Assembly (NCBI RefSeq): GCF_902833645.1
Contig: NZ_CADFGE010000002.1
Coordinates: 313,158 to 377,157 of the forward strand
Length of the DNA: 64,000 nucleotides
Direction: 5' to 3'
Source of the DNA: Paraburkholderia fungorum
Lineage (GTDB): Bacteria > Pseudomonadota > Gammaproteobacteria > Burkholderiales > Burkholderiaceae
The position numbers and the translations under genes are program-made. Below are positions 1 to 9,164 of the stretch, piece by piece (position 1 is the first letter of the stretch; every line of letters starts with the position of its first letter). Below the pieces are notes generated by a model, which had not been told where the DNA came from, ran no database searches, and saw nothing but the letters and a program-made list of their open reading frames with translations.

Positions 1-1
1 C

Positions 2-2494
2 GGGGCATCCGCCGCCGCGCTTACCCTGACGCCCGAACAGGCCCGTCAGGCCCTCAGCGTCCTCAATGACCCCGCCCGCCGCGCGCAAGTCAGCGACACC
101 CTCCGGGCGATCGCCGCCGCGGGCGCCCTCAGCGCTCCCCCTGCCTCAGCGGCAACCGCGGCTTCAGCGCCGGCTGCGGCCAGCAGTGCCGCCGCACTCG
201 TTCCAGCCGCATTCCAGTCCAATGGCCTTGCCTCGCAACTGGCGCGTCAGGGTGCGCATTGGGCCGTGCGCCTCGGCGCATCGCTGCGCACTTCGCTCGC
301 CGCGCTGCTTGACGTCGCCTCGGTGCGCGCCTGGTGGCATTGGCAATCGACCAACCCGCAAGCGCGCAGCATCCTGGGCCAGGTGACGTGGTCTCTGCTG
401 GCGGCGCTGCTGCCCGCGTTCGGAATCGAATGGCTCGCGCGCCGCCTGCTGCGCCGCGCCTACAAGGCCCTCGCCGCACGGCGCGAACAGGCGGCCGACG
501 ACGCCAATGCGCCGCCCGCCGATGCGCCGGGCGCATCCGCCAGCACGCCCACGTCCTCGCCCACCAGCGGCAAAGCCATCGAGGCCAAAGGCAAGCAGCA
601 CGCCGCGCATCACTGGACGCTCCTGCAGCGTCTGCCGCGCGCGCTGCTGACCGCCGTGCTGCGCCTGTTGCCGCTGGCGATATTCGTCGCCACGGCAAGC
701 GCGCTCATGTCGATCTTCACCACCGACGGCACGCCGCAGGACCGCGCGCTCGATTCGATCATCGACATCTATGTACTGTGCCGCCTGATCGTGATCGGCA
801 GCGGCTTCTTCCTGCAACCTACCGCGCCACGCCTGCGTCTGTTGCGCATGGGCGATACGTGGGCTGTTTTCTTGCAGCGCTGGATCGTGCGGATCGTTGC
901 CGTGGTCGGCGCCGGTTCGGCGATCGCGGAGATCGCGCAGTCGCTCGGCCTGAACGATGCGGCGCATCTCGCGCTGATGAAGGTGGTCGCGCTCGCCGGC
1001 CACATCATGATCTCGATCCTGATCCTGCGTTGCGCAAAGCCGGTCGGCGACCTGATCCGCAAGCGCTTCGCCGCGAGCAAGTCGCTGGAGATGTTCGGCC
1101 ACGCCCTCGCCGACGCATGGGCGTGGTTCGCCGCGTTTATCGTCATGGCGCTCTGGTTCATCTGGGCGCTCGACGTGCAGAACGGCTATCACACGCTGCT
1201 GCATCTCGGCGGCATTACGCTGGCGATCCTGGTCGGCGCGCGGGTCGTCGCGATCGTGATTTTCGGCGCCATGGCGCGGCTCTTCAATGTCCAGGGCGAT
1301 ACGGCAAAGTCACTCGTGCAGGAGCATGCTTACCGCTATTACCCGCTGCTGCGGCGGATCGTGTCGTGGATTATCGGCATCGTCACCGCACTCGCGCTGC
1401 TGCAGGTATGGGGTGTCGACGTGGGCGAGCTGTTCCAGACCGGTTCGATCGGTCATCGGCTGGCTTCGGCGCTGGTCACGATCGGGGTCGCTGCGGGGAT
1501 CGCGCTGGTGGTGTGGGAAGGCGCCAATGTGGCGATCGAAAAGCGGCTGGACCGCTGGACCACGAGCGGCGACCTGGTGCGCGCCGCGCGTCTGCGCACG
1601 CTCCTGCCGATGCTGCGCAGCGTGCTCTTTTGCGTGATCGCGCTGGTGGTAGTGCTCACCGGACTGAGTGAGATCGGCGTGAATATCGGCCCGCTGCTGG
1701 CAGGCGCGAGTATCTTCGGCGTGGCGCTCGGCTTCGGCTCGCAAAAGCTGGTGCAGGATTTCATCACCGGCATGTTCCTGCTGATGGAAAACGCCATGCA
1801 GGTCGGCGACTGGGTCACGCTCGCGGGCGTGTCCGGCACGGTCGAGTATCTGTCGATTCGTACCGTGCGGCTGCGCGGCAGCGACGGCTCGCTCTATACC
1901 GTGCCGTTCAGTTCGGTTTCGACAGTGAACAACACCAATCGCGGACTCGGCAATGCGGCGGTGAAAGTGAATATCGTGTTCGGCGAAGATGTGGATCTGG
2001 CAATCGCCACGCTGAAGGAAATCGGTGCCGCGCTGCGCGAGGACGAGAAATACAAGGACGGCATCCTGTCCGACTTCAGCTTCTGGGGCGTGGATGGCGT
2101 GGATGGCTCGGCGGTAACGCTGGCCGGCCAGATCCAATGCCGCGACACCGCGCGCTGGGGCGTACAGCGCGAATTCAACCGGCGCATTCTCGATCAGTTC
2201 AACGCGCGCGGCATCGCCATCGCAAACCCGCAACGGCATTTGCTGACGTGGGACCCGGACAGCGTGGCGGCCAAAGTCGAATCGAACGGCACGCCGCATG
2301 ACGCTCCCAAGGCCGCACCGGAAAGCCAGGCGCCGGCAACGCCGGCAGCCGATACCTCGCTGAAAACAGCGGCCGACTCAAAGGCCGACTCGAAGGCCGA
2401 CGCACCGCTCGACGATCAACCGCCAGCCGACCCTAAGCCGGCCGGTGGCCCAGGAACGCCAGCAAATCCTGGTTCAACCTCTCCGCATGCGTGA
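2..2494 (+). CDS. MscS-family mechanosensitive ion channel (5' end outside window)
   Basis: The reading frame is open from the first bases of the window, so the start codon lies upstream. The visible part is about 830 residues. It begins with an Ala-rich periplasmic-type segment (ending near the tract LTPEQARQAL...), followed by several hydrophobic helices. The MscS core lies at roughly 1640-2230, with the pore-helix signature GVALGFGSQKLVQDFITG and then VGDWV of the beta domain. These features match the large YbiO/YnaI-type channels, which release solutes on hypo-osmotic shock at the inner membrane. The C-terminus is a low-complexity Ala/Lys/Asp/Pro tail with two ADSK units. The 3' end overlaps the convergent hydrolase gene by 62 bp. 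The family call is firm; the exact subfamily is inferred. Confidence 0.93.
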   Translation, partial: GASAAALTLTPEQARQALSVLNDPARRAQVSDTLRAIAAAGALSAPPASAATAASAPAAASSAAALVPAAFQSNGLASQLARQGAHWAVRLGASLRTSLAALLDVASVRAWWHWQSTNPQARSILGQVTWSLLAALLPAFGIEWLARRLLRRAYKALAARREQAADDANAPPADAPGASASTPTSSPTSGKAIEAKGKQHAAHHWTLLQRLPRALLTAVLRLLPLAIFVATASALMSIFTTDGTPQDRALDSIIDIYVLCRLIVIGSGFFLQPTAPRLRLLRMGDTWAVFLQRWIVRIVAVVGAGSAIAEIAQSLGLNDAAHLALMKVVALAGHIMISILILRCAKPVGDLIRKRFAASKSLEMFGHALADAWAWFAAFIVMALWFIWALDVQNGYHTLLHLGGITLAILVGARVVAIVIFGAMARLFNVQGDTAKSLVQEHAYRYYPLLRRIVSWIIGIVTALALLQVWGVDVGELFQTGSIGHRLASALVTIGVAAGIALVVWEGANVAIEKRLDRWTTSGDLVRAARLRTLLPMLRSVLFCVIALVVVLTGLSEIGVNIGPLLAGASIFGVALGFGSQKLVQDFITGMFLLMENAMQVGDWVTLAGVSGTVEYLSIRTVRLRGSDGSLYTVPFSSVSTVNNTNRGLGNAAVKVNIVFGEDVDLAIATLKEIGAALREDEKYKDGILSDFSFWGVDGVDGSAVTLAGQIQCRDTARWGVQREFNRRILDQFNARGIAIANPQRHLLTWDPDSVAAKVESNGTPHDAPKAAPESQAPATPAADTSLKTAADSKADSKADAPLDDQPPADPKPAGGPGTPANPGSTSPHA

Positions 2495-3284
2495 AGTAGA
2501 GGCCATGGCCGGCGCCTTCGTAGACGTTCAGCGAAGCGCCTCCGATCAGCGCCGCCGTGGGCCGGCCGGTCAATTCGAGCGGCGCTGAGGCGTCGCGGTC
2601 ACCCTGCACGACCAGCGACGGCACGCGGATGCGGGCCAACTCCGCGCGAAAATCGGTGACGGTCTGAACGCGGGCGAGTTCGAGCATGGCCTGATGCGAG
2701 GTTTGCAGCATCATGCGGATCGTCCAGTCCAGCGGTGCGCGCGACGTGCCCGATCCGAAGTAAAGCGCGGCATTGGCCTCGATCCAGTCGGGGAAAGAGC
2801 GCCGCAGCGCAACGCGGCCTTGCTCGAAAAGGGCGGCGTCGATCCCGTTCGGGTTGTCTTCGGTTTTCAGCAGATACGGCGTGGCGGCCGGCGCGATGAA
2901 CGCAACCCGTGCCACACGTTCCGCCCCATAGCGCGTCAGGTAGCGCACCACTTCGCCGCTCGCGATCGAATGCGCAACCAGCGTCACGTTGCTTAGATCG
3001 AGCGTGCTCAGTACGCTATCGAGATCGGCGGCGAGCGTGTCGAAGTCGTAGCCGCGCCCCGGATCGCTCGAACGGCCGTGGCCGCGGCGGTCATAAGCGA
3101 TGCAACGGCAGCCGAGGCGCGACAGCGGCTCCATCTGATAGGCCCACATGTCCGAATTCAGCGTCCAGCCGGACAGAAACACGAGCGGCGTGCCGTGCCC
3201 CCAGTCGCGGTAGAAAAGACGCGTATGGTCCGCGGTGCGGACGGTGTTGGGTTCGTCGGTGAGATACGGTGCGGTTGCGTTCAT
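2433..3284 (-). CDS. alpha/beta hydrolase, chloroperoxidase/arylesterase-like
   Basis: A soluble alpha/beta hydrolase of 283 residues. The nucleophile elbow is AHSIASG (Ser106), and the context EVVRYLTRYGAERV is typical of the non-haem chloroperoxidase/esterase branch. The acid is in VVQGDRDAS (about residue 230) and the catalytic His is in GAGHGLYFTHAERL near the C-terminus. The usual Gly of G-x-S-x-G is Ala here. The start at 3284 was chosen over one 54 bp upstream because GAGG lies just ahead of it and the upstream residues are not family-like. The substrate cannot be read from sequence. The last 62 bp overlap the opposite-strand channel gene. Confidence 0.9.
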   Translation of the reverse strand: MNATAPYLTDEPNTVRTADHTRLFYRDWGHGTPLVFLSGWTLNSDMWAYQMEPLSRLGCRCIAYDRRGHGRSSDPGRGYDFDTLAADLDSVLSTLDLSNVTLVAHSIASGEVVRYLTRYGAERVARVAFIAPAATPYLLKTEDNPNGIDAALFEQGRVALRRSFPDWIEANAALYFGSGTSRAPLDWTIRMMLQTSHQAMLELARVQTVTDFRAELARIRVPSLVVQGDRDASAPLELTGRPTAALIGGASLNVYEGAGHGLYFTHAERLNQDLLAFLGHRPA

Positions 3285-3434
3285 GAGAGCCTCTTTACCT
3301 GGAGTCGCTGGGTCGGAATCGTTGTGCCGTGCCGCCACTTTGCCTGGCGGCGGTACGCAGGTCGATTACCTGGGAGGTAAAGAGATCGGCTTATGCCGAT
3401 GGCGCGCCTGTTGCGCCTGTTGCGTTTATTGCCT

Positions 3435-5711
3435 CTATTGCACCTGCCACCAGCGCGGCAACAGCCGGCGCACTTCCGGCCGCCGGTAGCGGTCGTCGAT
3501 CAGATGCACCACGCCCTGATCCTGCTCGGTCCGGATGACCCGTCCCGCGGCTTGCACGACCTTCTGCAACCCCGGATACAGATACATGTAGTCGTAGCCG
3601 TTGCCGAACTTTGCGTCCATCGTGCGGCGCATCTGCTCGTTGACGTCGTTCATTTGCGGCAGACCGAGCGTCGCGATGAAGGCGCCGATCAACTGCTGCC
3701 CGACCAGATCGACGCCCTCGGAAAACGCGCCGCCTAACACTGCAAAGCCGACACCCTGGCCCATGGTGCGAAAGCGCGCGAGGAACGCATCGCGTGCTGC
3801 CTCGTCCATACCCGGTTCCTGTGCCCATACCGGCAGTTCTGGGTGACGCTCGCGCATCAACCCCACCACCTGCTGCAGATACTCGAAGCTGCTCAGAAAC
3901 CCGAGATAGTTGCCCGGCTGCGCGGCGTACTGCTTCGCGATCAGCTCGACGATGGGCACGAGCGAACGCTCGCGGTCGCGCCAGCGCGTCGATACATTGC
4001 CCGCCACGCGCACCTGCAACTGCTCGGCGCGAAATGGCCCTTCGACCTCGAGCCAGTTGGTCTGCTCAGGCAGACCCAGCGTGTCGCGATAGAAATGATG
4101 CGGATTGAGCGTGCCGGAAAACATCACCGTGGTGCGCGCGGCAGCGTAGCGCCCGGCGAGAAACGGTGCGGGGATCACGTTGCGCACGCACAGCGTGGCG
4201 TTGGTCTTGTCGCGCGGCGCGTAGCGATCCGTGCTGAGCGTGATGTCGAAAATCGAATGCTCGCCAAACTGCTCCGCCAGCGCGACGAAATGCATGGCGT
4301 CGAAGAAGAACCGCAATGACGCCTCGTCGATAGAAAGCGGCGCTTCGGCCAACTGGTCCGTCACTGCGCCGATCATGTTTTGGGCCGCCGCAAGCAGCTT
4401 GCCGGGTACCTCGGCGTAGACCTGATAGGTGGCGGTCTGCGCGCGTTTGACGGCGTTCCATTCGCGCTGAAGCCGTTCAAGCGGCCTCTTCAGGGTTGCC
4501 GGTGCGGTTTTGCGGGCGAGCCGGAACGCCGCCTGGTCGAGCGACGCGCTGTACATGCGGCGCGCCCGCTCGAGCAGGTTGTGCGCCTCGTCCACCAGCA
4601 CGCCGACGCGCCACTGATTGATCTGCGTGAGCGCGTACAGCATCGCACTGCTGTCGTAGTAGTAGTTGTAATCGCCGACCACCACGTCGGACCAGCGTGC
4701 CAGTTCCTGCGCCAGATAGTACGGGCAGACCTCGTGCGCGAGCGCCGCTTCGCGCACCGACATGCGGTCGAGCTTCGGCCCGGCCAACGCCGCGCTGCGG
4801 GCTGCATCGAGCCGGTCGTAGAAGCCGCGCGCGAGCGGACAGGACTCGCCATTGCAGGCTTTGTCGGGATGCTCACAGGCTTTGTCGCGCGCGACCAGTT
4901 CCAGCGTTCTGAGCGGCAACCGCGTTGCGGACGGCGCGGCGCCCCGATGCAGCGTTTCGATCGCATCGAGGGCAAGCGCGCGGCCCGGCGTCTTCGCGGT
5001 GAGGAAGAACACGCGGTCGATCTGGTCCGACGCGCAGGCCTTGAGCAGCGGAAAAATCGTCGCCAGGGTCTTGCCGATGCCGGTCGGCGCTTGCGCCATC
5101 AACGGCGTGCCGTCTCGCGCGGCACGATACACCGACACAGCAAGCTCGCGCTGCCCGCTACGGAACGTGCCGTGCGGAAACTGCAAGGCGCTGAGCGCAG
5201 CGTTGCGCGCCGCGCGATGGGCCTCCTCCTGCACGGCCCAATCGAGAAAGCACTCGCATTGCTCGACGAAGAAAATCTCCAACTCACGTGCACTGTGTGT
5301 TTCGGCCAGCGACGTTTCCTTCTGGGTGCCAATATCGAAGTACACGAGCGCGACCGTCAATTCGGCGAGCCCGCGGGCACGGCATAGCAGATGGCCGTAC
5401 ACCAGCGCCTGCGCCCAATGCAGGGTGCGGTGATTGGCGGGCATCCGTTCGAGCGCGCCGCGATAGGTCTTGACCTCTTCCAGCCGGTTCGACACCGGAT
5501 CGTAGCCGTCGGCGCGGCCACGCACCGTCAGGCCACGATGCGTGCCGCTTAGCGTGATCTCGGTTTCATAGCCGCCCGCGCGCCGCCCGGCCACCGTCAC
5601 GTGGCCCGCCATGCCCTCCAGCGAGGTGGGAGCGGGCGTGAAGCGCAGATCCAGGTCGCCGCGCCTTGCGGTAAATTCGCACATCGCCCGTACGGCGACC
5701 ACGTAGGTCAT
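3435..5711 (-). CDS. XPD/DinG-type Fe-S DNA helicase with N-terminal PD-(D/E)XK nuclease-like domain
   Basis: A 758-residue superfamily 2 helicase. Residues 1-160 carry a Cas4/RecB-like nuclease pattern: GRAD with Asp68, then EVK at 79-81. Walker A is APTGIGKT (208-215). Four cysteines (279, 286, 291, 329) lie between the Walker motifs, as in the Fe-S cluster of XPD and DinG enzymes. The Walker B box is DEAH (374-377), and motif VI reads QAAGRVIRT near the C-terminus. The family unwinds DNA with 5'-3' polarity in repair. The start codon overlaps the stop of the upstream FAN1-type gene by 4 bp, so the two are probably translated together and act on the same damaged substrates. The nuclease activity of the N-terminal domain is inferred from the motif. 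Confidence 0.9.
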   Translation of the reverse strand: MTYVVAVRAMCEFTARRGDLDLRFTPAPTSLEGMAGHVTVAGRRAGGYETEITLSGTHRGLTVRGRADGYDPVSNRLEEVKTYRGALERMPANHRTLHWAQALVYGHLLCRARGLAELTVALVYFDIGTQKETSLAETHSARELEIFFVEQCECFLDWAVQEEAHRAARNAALSALQFPHGTFRSGQRELAVSVYRAARDGTPLMAQAPTGIGKTLATIFPLLKACASDQIDRVFFLTAKTPGRALALDAIETLHRGAAPSATRLPLRTLELVARDKACEHPDKACNGESCPLARGFYDRLDAARSAALAGPKLDRMSVREAALAHEVCPYYLAQELARWSDVVVGDYNYYYDSSAMLYALTQINQWRVGVLVDEAHNLLERARRMYSASLDQAAFRLARKTAPATLKRPLERLQREWNAVKRAQTATYQVYAEVPGKLLAAAQNMIGAVTDQLAEAPLSIDEASLRFFFDAMHFVALAEQFGEHSIFDITLSTDRYAPRDKTNATLCVRNVIPAPFLAGRYAAARTTVMFSGTLNPHHFYRDTLGLPEQTNWLEVEGPFRAEQLQVRVAGNVSTRWRDRERSLVPIVELIAKQYAAQPGNYLGFLSSFEYLQQVVGLMRERHPELPVWAQEPGMDEAARDAFLARFRTMGQGVGFAVLGGAFSEGVDLVGQQLIGAFIATLGLPQMNDVNEQMRRTMDAKFGNGYDYMYLYPGLQKVVQAAGRVIRTEQDQGVVHLIDDRYRRPEVRRLLPRWWQVQ

Positions 5712-7561
5712 ATGGCGCCCTCGTTCGCGGCACCGGTGGTGACGTTTTCGGCCGCCGCTTTCGGAGCTGCATTCCTAGCCGCTGTCGTGACCGCTGTCGC
5801 CGCCTCCCACACCGTCGCTGTCCCGGCCACAGCGGCATCATCATCGTCCCAGCGCACATCGAGTACGCGTACCGGCATGCCGTGCTGCGCGCAGTACGCG
5901 AGCCAGCGGATCTGGTTGTCCTGCAAGCGGTCGCCGGGGCCCTTCACTTCGATCAGCTCATAACGGCGCTCGGCCGGCCAGAAACGGATCAGGTCCGGCA
6001 GGCCTGAGCGGTTGCCGCGGATATCGCGCAGCAAACGCTCGAACCACAGCTTCAGATGCGCGGCCGGCAGACAATCGAGCGCCAACGTCACCAGTTCGTG
6101 CGTCAGCAAGCCCCAGAATACAAACGGCGATTGCAGACCCGCCTTGCTTTGCAGATGCCGCAGAATCGTTTCGCGATAGGCACTGCCGTCGAGTTGCGCA
6201 AGACAGGTGGCGAACAGGTCCGCGCGGCGCGCATGAAAATCCGGCGCGTGCAGATCGGCCGGTCCGCGCTGGAACGGATGGAAGAATGCCCCGGGCACAG
6301 CCGCAAATACCGGCTCCCAGCACAGCAAACCGAACAACGAGTTGATCAGCGCGTTTTCGACGTAATGAACCGGCGCCGACTCGCAAGTCAAATGATCCCG
6401 GGCAACGTATTCGACCGGTTGTGGCGCCTCCGGCCTCGGCAACACCAGTGTGCCGCGCTCGACCGGCCGTGCGGCAGGCACGCGCGCCACCCGCTCGCCG
6501 CGCTTGCGCCGCAACCGCGGCAGCATGCGCGCGACACGCTGCATTTCCTCTTCGCTTTCAGGCGCGGCAGCGGCTTGCGAAGCGAGCGCGAAGGCTTCGT
6601 CGAATCGTTCGCTGCGTTCGAGCACCCGCAAGCGCCGATGGCGCGCGCCTGGCCAGGCACAGCGCTCGTAGACGGCCAGTGCGGCGGCCCAGTTCCATTG
6701 ACGCTCACAATGCTGGCCTATACGAAACAACAGTTTCGCGCGCCGCGTTTCGAGCCAGGGATTCGAAATTTCGATTGCGGCAATCGCGGCGACGAGTTCG
6801 TCGATCGCGGCGGCTTCAGCGTCTCCCGTGGGCAGCCATTCGAGTGCTTCGCGGCAGGCCTGCAGCGCAAGATAGACGTCCACGTCCGCACGTTGCTGGA
6901 ATGCGCGCGACGACGGCGCGAACGCAACCTTCTCGTACTGGAACACGCCGAGATCGGCAAGCACGAACTCCGACCAGTCCTGCTGGAGATTGCCGAAGAA
7001 CATCAGGCGCAGACGCTCGCAGAGCGGCGCGACGGCGACATGGAAAATACGGTCAGTGGTTTCGCTATGCCATGTGGACAACGGATGCGCGGTAACGCTT
7101 TGTTCGTCGCCTTCGTCTCCGCGGTCGGCGAACAACGGCCGCAGTGCTTCGAGCAGATCGGGTTTGCGCAAGCCCTTCGCGCCTGGAATCAACGCGATGG
7201 CGTCCGCAAAGATCAGCAGCAACTCGGGACGGGTGGTGAGCGCAAAGAGATCGTCGAGCGTCAGGCGCGGTTCAGTGTCGACCCAGCCGAGCGCCGCGAG
7301 GGGAGCAACGGCTTCGAAGGGACAACCGATCTCGTCATAAGAAAGGCGGCTGGCGCGGAACAGTTCGCCCTTGCGCATCAGCATGCGCACCAGCAACGCA
7401 CGCGAAGGCTGCGGCAAAGCGGCGAAATCGCGCAGAAAACCGTGTTCGTGCGCGTCCAGCAGATCGTCGTAACGCTCGGCGAGCCACGCGAGCGCGCGCT
7501 CGAAGTTCAACAGGTAGTAAGGGGCATCAGCGCGGAGGTCTGACGGAGCATCTATTGCCAC
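5708..7561 (-). CDS. FAN1-type structure-specific nuclease (VRR-NUC domain)
   Basis: A 617-residue protein matching bacterial FAN1. The N-terminal part has winged-helix/SAP-like character, and a helical TPR-like middle follows. The C-terminal VRR-NUC catalytic motif has Asp523 (GLPDL) and Glu538-Val-Lys540 (IEVKGPGDRLQDNQ). This D-x14-E-x-K spacing fits the PD-(D/E)XK active site of FAN1, which cuts 5' flaps and unhooks DNA interstrand crosslinks. About 45 residues after the domain form an Ala/Thr-rich tail of unknown role. It is first in a two-gene operon with the Fe-S helicase (4-bp overlap). The start at 7561 is the first ATG and opens a typical N-terminus (YYLLNFERALAWL). Confidence 0.9.
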   Translation of the reverse strand: MAIDAPSDLRADAPYYLLNFERALAWLAERYDDLLDAHEHGFLRDFAALPQPSRALLVRMLMRKGELFRASRLSYDEIGCPFEAVAPLAALGWVDTEPRLTLDDLFALTTRPELLLIFADAIALIPGAKGLRKPDLLEALRPLFADRGDEGDEQSVTAHPLSTWHSETTDRIFHVAVAPLCERLRLMFFGNLQQDWSEFVLADLGVFQYEKVAFAPSSRAFQQRADVDVYLALQACREALEWLPTGDAEAAAIDELVAAIAAIEISNPWLETRRAKLLFRIGQHCERQWNWAAALAVYERCAWPGARHRRLRVLERSERFDEAFALASQAAAAPESEEEMQRVARMLPRLRRKRGERVARVPAARPVERGTLVLPRPEAPQPVEYVARDHLTCESAPVHYVENALINSLFGLLCWEPVFAAVPGAFFHPFQRGPADLHAPDFHARRADLFATCLAQLDGSAYRETILRHLQSKAGLQSPFVFWGLLTHELVTLALDCLPAAHLKLWFERLLRDIRGNRSGLPDLIRFWPAERRYELIEVKGPGDRLQDNQIRWLAYCAQHGMPVRVLDVRWDDDDAAVAGTATVWEAATAVTTAARNAAPKAAAENVTTGAANEGAI

Positions 7562-7666
7562 GGGGGTTTGACGGAACCTGTATGTTTATACAGTGATGAT
7601 AGCAAAAACCGTGGAAGAACCAGCTAACCTACGCCTTATTGAAAGTGGTGCGACGTGTAGCGGTTC

Positions 7667-8623
7667 TCAAAGCGTTGCCAGAAGCTTCGACGCCGTGGAC
7701 TTGAACACTGCGAAGGCCTCTCCGAACGTCGGCCTCATCGCTCCATAGACAAGCGGCAGCAGCACCTGCTCATACTCACGTTTCGTCTGCGCTTCTGTTT
7801 CCGCAGTCGCGAGAGCCGCGGTCATGGATTGCTTTGGATCGTCGACAAACGCGGCGTGATGGTGAAACTCTCCGCGATCGTATTCGACACAGTCTTTAAA
7901 GTGGGCAGCCGCTCGATCGACGAACGCCGCGTTCGAGCCCACGATGCAATAGGTGTCGTAAATGTGGCGCACCAATGCCTGATCCCACTTTTCCCGCACG
8001 CCGGCTCTGTGTTCCGCGTGACGGCGCAAAAACGACAGGACTTTTTCCGCGAGTGTTTCTTCGATAGCCACACACGGCATACGGATCGGCGCCCTTTCGC
8101 GGCCCGCCAAACGGTCGATCAGATAGCCGATAGGTTTTTGCACAACGGCAAAGCTCGGCGTACGCACTGTAAATTCGAGGCTTAAATGAGGTCGTAAGCT
8201 GGTGTGAGCGGTATAGCGCGTGTTGTAACGCCAACCGGACGCGAAGTAACGGTTCGCGTTAAGAGCCCGTTTTTCTTCTTCGACGAAGTGGAAGCCCAGT
8301 GCCTTCATCGCGTCGATTACGGCGTTTTTTAGCTTGCCGAGATGAGTCTTCACGCCGCTTTGCGTGAACCCGTGATCGGCATTCAACACCACTTTCAGAT
8401 CGACGTCTTCGGACATCCGTTCGATCAGACCATGCGCCTTGGACAGGCTCGTACCACCGCAAAAAACGAACTGAATGTGCCGATGCTGAAGTTTCGCCAA
8501 CGCATGCAAGGCGTCAGTGACGTGGATATCTTTCTCGAGAACGAAGGCAGAGAGGTTTCCGGCCAGCCCTTCCGCGGTAATCGAATCAATAAGCTCTTTC
8601 TGTTCTTCTGAGATTATTTTCAT
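7667..8623 (-). CDS. AbiEii-type nucleotidyltransferase toxin
   Basis: A 318-residue protein with the AbiEii/AbiGii nucleotidyltransferase signature: GGTSLSKAHGLIERMSEDVDL places GGTSLS at 56-61 and Glu-Asp-Val-Asp at 72-75, the metal-binding pair. Members are toxins of type IV toxin-antitoxin pairs of the AbiE phage-abortive-infection class, and related enzymes modify tRNA with nucleotides. The gene overlaps the 3' end of its antitoxin by 38 bp and has no strong ribosome binding site of its own, which suggests translation coupled to the antitoxin. It appears lower in GC than its flanks, consistent with acquisition by transfer. Biochemical target and phage range are not deducible. Confidence 0.88.
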   Translation of the reverse strand: MKIISEEQKELIDSITAEGLAGNLSAFVLEKDIHVTDALHALAKLQHRHIQFVFCGGTSLSKAHGLIERMSEDVDLKVVLNADHGFTQSGVKTHLGKLKNAVIDAMKALGFHFVEEEKRALNANRYFASGWRYNTRYTAHTSLRPHLSLEFTVRTPSFAVVQKPIGYLIDRLAGRERAPIRMPCVAIEETLAEKVLSFLRRHAEHRAGVREKWDQALVRHIYDTYCIVGSNAAFVDRAAAHFKDCVEYDRGEFHHHAAFVDDPKQSMTAALATAETEAQTKREYEQVLLPLVYGAMRPTFGEAFAVFKSTASKLLATL

Positions 8624-9011
8624 ATTGAACAGTTTTATTGCCGAAACCTAATTTCCGCACGATGCGGCGATTGCCGGTGTTGATTACCGTGCCGGCCGGC
8701 AATTGAGTCGTTTCACCCGCGTTGTACAACTCGACTTGCCTGCTCGGGTAGACCTCGACACCCATCCTCGTCAAGGCTTGCTCGGCTAGAACCTCAACCG
8801 GCTGAACCGGGATCGGTACGCCTGACAGGACACTACGCTTGGCTTTTGCATACACGCCAACGCCGAGTTTAACGATGACCCCACTGTCGAGCAGTTTGCG
8901 AAGCGCCCGGCCAAGCTGGGCCTCGCTACCAAGACGGGCAAGCTCGGTCCGCAGGAACACATCGGACTCCCGCCTGGCAATTGCTATCTTCAGCCGGTCT
9001 TCGAGGACCAT
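8586..9011 (-). CDS. AbiEi-like antitoxin (DUF6088 family)
   Basis: A 141-residue protein with an N-terminal winged-helix region (residues about 10-60, LRTELARLGSEAQLGRALRKLL, then GVYAKAK), followed by a conserved domain ending near NNLRRTERAY. This layout fits DUF6088/AbiEi antitoxins, which neutralise the paired nucleotidyltransferase toxin and repress their own promoter through inverted repeats. It precedes the toxin gene and overlaps it by 38 bp on the same strand. The short inverted repeat just upstream (9031-9046) is a candidate autoregulatory site. Confidence 0.85.
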   Translation of the reverse strand: MVLEDRLKIAIARRESDVFLRTELARLGSEAQLGRALRKLLDSGVIVKLGVGVYAKAKRSVLSGVPIPVQPVEVLAEQALTRMGVEVYPSRQVELYNAGETTQLPAGTVINTGNRRIVRKLGFGNKTVQYENNLRRTERAY

Positions 9012-9030
9012 GACAAACTCCGCTCATAGA

Positions 9031-9065
9031 GTTGACCTAAATCAACATGCAACCCAATGATTATA
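9031..9065 (-). promoter_or_regulatory. AbiE promoter region with inverted repeat
   Basis: On the minus strand a perfect -10 hexamer TATAAT lies at 9065-9060, within an AT-rich stretch (about 9050-9112) that contrasts with the GC-rich surroundings. No good -35 was found at the normal distance. Between this -10 and the antitoxin start there is an inverted repeat, GTTGA (9031-9035) and TCAAC (9042-9046). Its place just after the expected transcription start fits an AbiEi-type autorepressor site. The function is inferred. Confidence 0.5.
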
Positions 9066-9164
9066 ATAACAAAAATCGAACAAATACCGATCATCGAGTT
9101 AGTATAACACGTGCCCGGATGAGATCGGGCGTCGTCCCCTGGAGCCAGGCCTGCACCAGATCCC

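Noticed and set aside
164..1204. Long open frames opposite the MscS gene and many other genes
   Set aside because: GC-rich codon bias gives long antisense frames throughout. They are Arg/Ala/His-rich, lack family motifs and lie fully inside well-supported genes.
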